Source: Lepraria neglecta
Taxonomy: Eukaryota; Ascomycota; Lecanoromycetes; Lecanorales; Stereocaulaceae
DNA length: 64,000 nucleotides
Direction: 5' to 3'
Assembly (NCBI GenBank): GCA_033220425.1
Contig: CM065653.1
Span: 3,472,001 to 3,536,000 of the forward strand
Shown: piece after piece, positions 60,866 through 64,000 of the stretch
Position numbering within the stretch: position 1 is the first letter of the stretch
Layout of the letters: every line of letters begins with the position of its first letter
Translations under genes and position numbers: made by a program
Notes under the pieces: generated by a model
What the model was told of the DNA's origin: nothing
The model's database searches: none
Seen by the model: only the letters and a program-made list of their open reading frames with translations

Positions 60866-61410
60866 GACGACTACGACGAAGGCATTTGAAAACATGAATT
60901 ACGAAGTATCTGGGACTACGACCGCCATCATTATGGCTGCATTGATATCTTAGACGATCAAGCTGTAACCAAACGCGAATTGCAGTTACTGAAAGGATTC
61001 CGGAACCTGAAAGGCAGAAGAGGAAAACAAGCGTAAGGACTTTACATGATACCCTTGAACAGTGCATAGTGAGGGTGGCTGGGCGGAAGGACCTGGTGTT
61101 TTGATCTAGCATTTCAATAGACAGGTATAGCGAAGGCATAAGCCAAAGGAATGCAAATTCTGTCCCGCCACCAATCATCGACTTTGCATTGTGAAGAACC
61201 ACATCTCGCAGCTTTACAGTTGAGGACTGAGTCGTCTCGGGAAAGAGCGACTCAGCAGCCTGAAACAATAACGAACTCGAACAAATTCGTGAACGGCTAA
61301 GGCTGGTCGACCGAGAAGGCGATCCTGAAGGACTGAAGAAAACTTTCTTCCCGTCACCGCCCGACCTACTAACGGGCAATCGAATGCACACTCATCGTCA
61401 GATGCTCGTT

Positions 61411-61674
61411 ATTTCAATGAACCGAATACTCGGGATGTAACATGGCAAAGGATTCGCCCGGCCTCCCTAGAATCAGGCAAGTGCTCTCACGCATGAAATT
61501 TTTCTCGCAACATCAGCTCCTCAGCTGATGGTCAGCAGGCATTGCTTCAATGAACCAGATACTCGGGATTTAACACTGCAAACAATTCGCTCGGCTTCCC
61601 CATGATCAGGCAAGTGCTGTTCCATGTGAAACACTTCTCGCACCATCAGATCCTCAGCCGGTGGTCAGCAGGCC
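61411..61674. repeat. 130-bp direct tandem duplication
   Basis: Unit 1 (61,411-61,540) and unit 2 (61,541-61,674) both run from TTCAATGAACC through ACTCGGGAT, ATCAGGCAAGTGCT and CTCAGC to GGTCAGCAGGC. They differ at scattered positions, most of them C/T or G/A exchanges. It lies between the HSM3-domain gene and the decayed zinc-finger fragment. No coding sense. Confidence 0.85.
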
Positions 61675-61711
61675 TGGGCAATGATTATTCGAGGGTTTAT
61701 GCTTAGTGGCC

Positions 61712-62062
61712 AGCCTTCTTCAGCCTCTGGGGGCGGTGTAGCCTTGTCGAATCTTAGCCTTGTTTTGCCTAGGTAGGGTCCGACGTCAGCAGACTGGTCT
61801 CAGCAGACTTGTCTCAGTGTAGAAGCGATCTGTAGGCAAAAGGCGAACGCAGGCGTAGGACCCAACGTAGCATTTATAGAAGGCGCGCTGACGGTGTTTC
61901 ATTTTTATTGAAATCAGGCAACGAATCTAAGCCCTCAAGTAAATGCTCGTGGTTTCTTACTGCATGATCCCATGTCTTGGGCTCCTGCTGGCCTCTTTGC
62001 ATCGAGGGCATGCATAGCCTGAGCATTAGAAGATGGCGCAGAGTGGATGAAGGCAAACGAGC
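61712..62062 (-). pseudogene. Decayed partial copy of the EST1-type gene's zinc-finger end
   Basis: Read on the minus strand, this segment retraces the 5' part of the gene at 39,941-43,308: the finger start (GYACP), then WDHAVRNH, then an intron-like stretch ending in a TTGCCTACAG word where the parent has CTGCCTGCAG, then AAGGCTACACCGCC matching AAGGCTACACCTCC of the second exon. The finger and WDHAVRNH parts are in different frames and stops follow, so it cannot make the domain. The intron region is retained, so this is a DNA-level duplication, not a retrocopy. The parental counterpart spans about 42,950-43,245, some 19 kb away. Confidence 0.65.
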
Positions 62063-62315
62063 TAAGCAGATGACGAGGAATCCGATTTTCAGCTCTGATC
62101 AGGGCAGAAGTACACACGGTTTCAAAAGGCAAGGTAAATTTCAGCTCTTGACAAGACCCGGAAAATGCTTTTCTTCTTATTACAATGCGGTCTGTACTCG
62201 ACAGCTGATGGTGCTGTAGTACTCTATAAACAAAAGCCAACGGTCGCAATCATTAAGTACGCTGTCCACAAACGCCCTTCTTCCTCCTCAAATGCCAAAT
62301 CGCGACCACCTCCAA

Positions 62316-62720
62316 TCACTTGGTTGTCATACCCGTCCTAGGAGGCGGCTCTAGGTATGGGAGGATCTTGTCCTCGGCTTTGAGTCTTCAGACTGTGTCA
62401 GCCACAGAATATCAATGCAAGACTGCCACGTACCTCTGGACAATCTGGCTGTTGATGTCCCACCATCTCCTATACTCTTCCCGTGCCCTAGGCTCCCAAT
62501 AGGCCGGATTGCTGGCGACAGTGGTGAATGCTGCATGTTGGGACCGTTGAAGTTCATGGACCAGGCCATAGCAAGGAACGGCCGGTGCACCTGAGCCTCC
62601 TCGACGAAAGCCCATGATGCTGCTCAGGGTGTCCTCGGAAATCTTAGTGTACAGATCAGAGGCGCATGCAAGCTTGGTCTCGTCCGCAGAGAACGATTGG
62701 CCCTTGAACAGGAATGCCAT
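62316..62720 (-). CDS. Small conserved-looking protein, unknown function
   Basis: Exon 1 runs from ATG 62,720 to 62,434 and exon 2 from 62,385 to the TGA at 62,316, with a 48-bp intron (donor GTACGT, acceptor CTGAAG, GCTGAC branch site) and a product of 118 residues. It starts MAFLFKGQSFSADETKLAC and holds one compact segment with a Trp-rich WEPRAREEYRRWWDINSQ stretch, ending LKAEDKILPYLEPPPR. No signal peptide or membrane segment. The predicted size, compact amphipathic sequence and good splice signals support a real gene; I do not recognise the family. Using the nearer CACAG acceptor would give a 41-bp intron and a different short tail. Confidence 0.6.
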
Positions 62721-63741
62721 GGTGGCTGAAGGGAAACGAGAATGTGGTGAATAAGGAGGTCGAGCAGACGTAAGCGGGAGATGGAGAGGTCAAAAGCGAT
62801 GGATATTTGGGGAGGGTCTCTTGAATTAATGAATGAAGGAGCTGCATCAACTTGCGATGTCCAGGAATCCCTGGCTTTCCGTAGGACTAGCGGCTCTGCG
62901 AGGAGAGAATACGAGCGGTGGGATTATGCAAATGGTTTGGTGGACAAATGCAAGGATTATCCCCGCAAGATTGGAGGGAAACGCCGTTGGCGTTCAGAAA
63001 AAGGGAAACAAACAGATTACGTGTCATTGATAGTGGAAGGTTTTGACAGGAAAGTGCCCGAGGGAGGCTAATAGAGTACACGCTAGGATGTGTAACAATG
63101 GGTTATTCGCCATAGCGGCTCTAGTAATCTGCTTCTCGTGGCGAAAGGTGGGGTTGTCAACAATCCGTTGGCAATTGATACCAGCGATGATAAGACTAGT
63201 TCAGAAATCGGTTCACATCAGACATATTACAGTATATGACTTCTGAGCCAGTTTTCTCTTGTCCAGATTGGAATCCGCTCATCAGACGGTCTACAAGCTT
63301 TGCAATGTAGATTTCGTCTGCTTGGCCTCCAAAGCAGGTGTCAATATAGATTTCTCGGCGAGTAACGAACTAAGTGGAGTTCCTCGGGAAGATCAACTAA
63401 TTGTCAGTACGGGCGTCAACAATCGTTCTGGCATAGTCTCTTAGCTTGTAGTATACTAAGTTTGGACCGTGTGTCAGAGCAAAAGTGGTGAAGGTGGGGC
63501 GTGTAAGCGATGATAAACTGGATGCTAGGCCGCTAAAGAGCATCCGAGAGGCCTAGGAAGAACGAGAATTGTAAAAAGGGAGGTTACTGTAGGAACCAAT
63601 GTCGATCCCTAGGCTACGTTTGCCGTGTATCAGCCTAAGGGAAGGGACGACGTCCGAATTGGAGAAGTGGCGGGCACTAGGCGTAAAAGATAATTAATTC
63701 AATGCATGGCTGCTTGCATGGATTAAGCTGTCAGAGAGGCT
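62721..63741. other. Intergenic stretch
   Basis: Promoter side of the small gene at 62,316-62,720, then sequence with only short, mirrored frames. Nothing recognised. Confidence 0.5.
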
Positions 63742-64000
63742 TTAAGGCCAGGCGGGAGAGGATCCAAGAGGATCTTCAAAGGAGGTACTAGAGGGTCTGC
63801 TAAGGCCAGCCGTTGGTTGCGGGAGAACCCACGCGGGGTTGACGTAGTTGAATTGATTGGATGGGATGCTCATAATGGCGTCCTGGATTATCGAATAGTC
63901 CGAGGAAGGAGATTGCGTTGTCGGCGAGTGAGCAACGCATAGGCTTGTAGTGATCGCCCATAGCATCATGGCATCAGATGACCAGAGCCTTACAAGGAGG
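63742..64000 (-). CDS. C-terminal end of an unidentified protein (cut by window end)
   Basis: A minus-strand frame open from the right edge of the window to a TAA/TGA-type stop at 63,742. An ATG lies at 63,969, but the frame is open beyond it, so the true start is probably outside. The visible 85 residues are Ser/Pro/Thr-rich with an aromatic patch (NQFNYVNPAWVLPQP), as is common at the disordered ends of fungal regulators. No domain visible, so no function is proposed. Confidence 0.35.
   Translation of the reverse strand, partial: LLVRLWSSDAMMLWAITTSLCVAHSPTTQSPSSDYSIIQDAIMSIPSNQFNYVNPAWVLPQPTAGLSRPSSTSFEDPLGSSPAWP

Noticed and set aside
60783-61391. 202-codon minus-strand frame with hydrophobic segments
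   Set aside because: It starts with GTG, overlaps the 3' end of the HSM3-domain gene by about 80 bp, and has no recognised domain; a fortuitous frame is more likely.

Overview
The window looks like a chromosome segment of a filamentous ascomycete (Pezizomycotina). The evidence is short introns of about 47-111 bp with GT..AG ends, typical ascomycete proteins (an EST1-type protein, the Pol III subunit Rpc31/RPC7, an HSM3-domain protein), and a repeat island whose extreme TA-richness and stop-codon saturation match repeat-induced point mutation (RIP). It has two sharply different compartments.

Compartment 1 (1 to about 33,640) is a RIP-altered nest of retroelement fossils with no host gene. Target-site duplications (TSDs) and broken-element joins give an order of events. 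A Helitron end (33,609-33,637) was hit by a minus-strand chromodomain Gypsy element (J, 25,569-33,608). J was hit by a plus-strand relative (F, pieces from 6,288 to 25,568). F received two complete elements, G (11,335-17,983, TSD cttct) and H (18,408-24,990, TSD gtaac), and the partly visible element I (3,924-6,287). I is interrupted by a second Gypsy family (1,002-3,923), and that in turn by element E1 (1-1,001). Three short non-autonomous Helitrons (6,859-8,412; 8,914-10,491; 28,456-29,431) and one miniature LTR element (25,734-27,190, TSD ccgct) are inserted in F or J. The Helitrons begin TC, end CTTG after a 9-bp stem-loop, sit without TSD mostly between A and T, and are much less RIP-altered than their hosts. 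Two carry a 33-bp minisatellite. A solo LTR with a perfect TSD (33,680-33,862) lies just outside the island.

Compartment 2 (33,640-64,000) has balanced base composition and few genes. Supported genes are a four-exon zinc-finger/EST1-type protein on the minus strand (39,941-43,308), RPC31/RPC7 on the minus strand (57,737-58,629), an HSM3-domain protein on the plus strand (58,940-60,865) divergent from RPC31 across about 310 bp, and a small two-exon gene on the minus strand (62,316-62,720). Weaker candidates lie at 47,952-48,686, 51,470-52,060, 56,885-57,382 and 63,742-64,000 (cut by the window end). A decayed, intron-containing partial copy of the EST1-type gene's zinc-finger end sits at 61,712-62,062, beside a 130-bp tandem duplication. 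About 6 kb next to the repeat island and most of 43.3-56.9 kb show no convincing gene.

The recognised genes are housekeeping or nuclear factors (Pol III transcription, proteasome base assembly or mismatch repair, telomere or mRNA surveillance) and do not form an obvious pathway or cluster. No CRISPR array, rRNA or tRNA was recognised.
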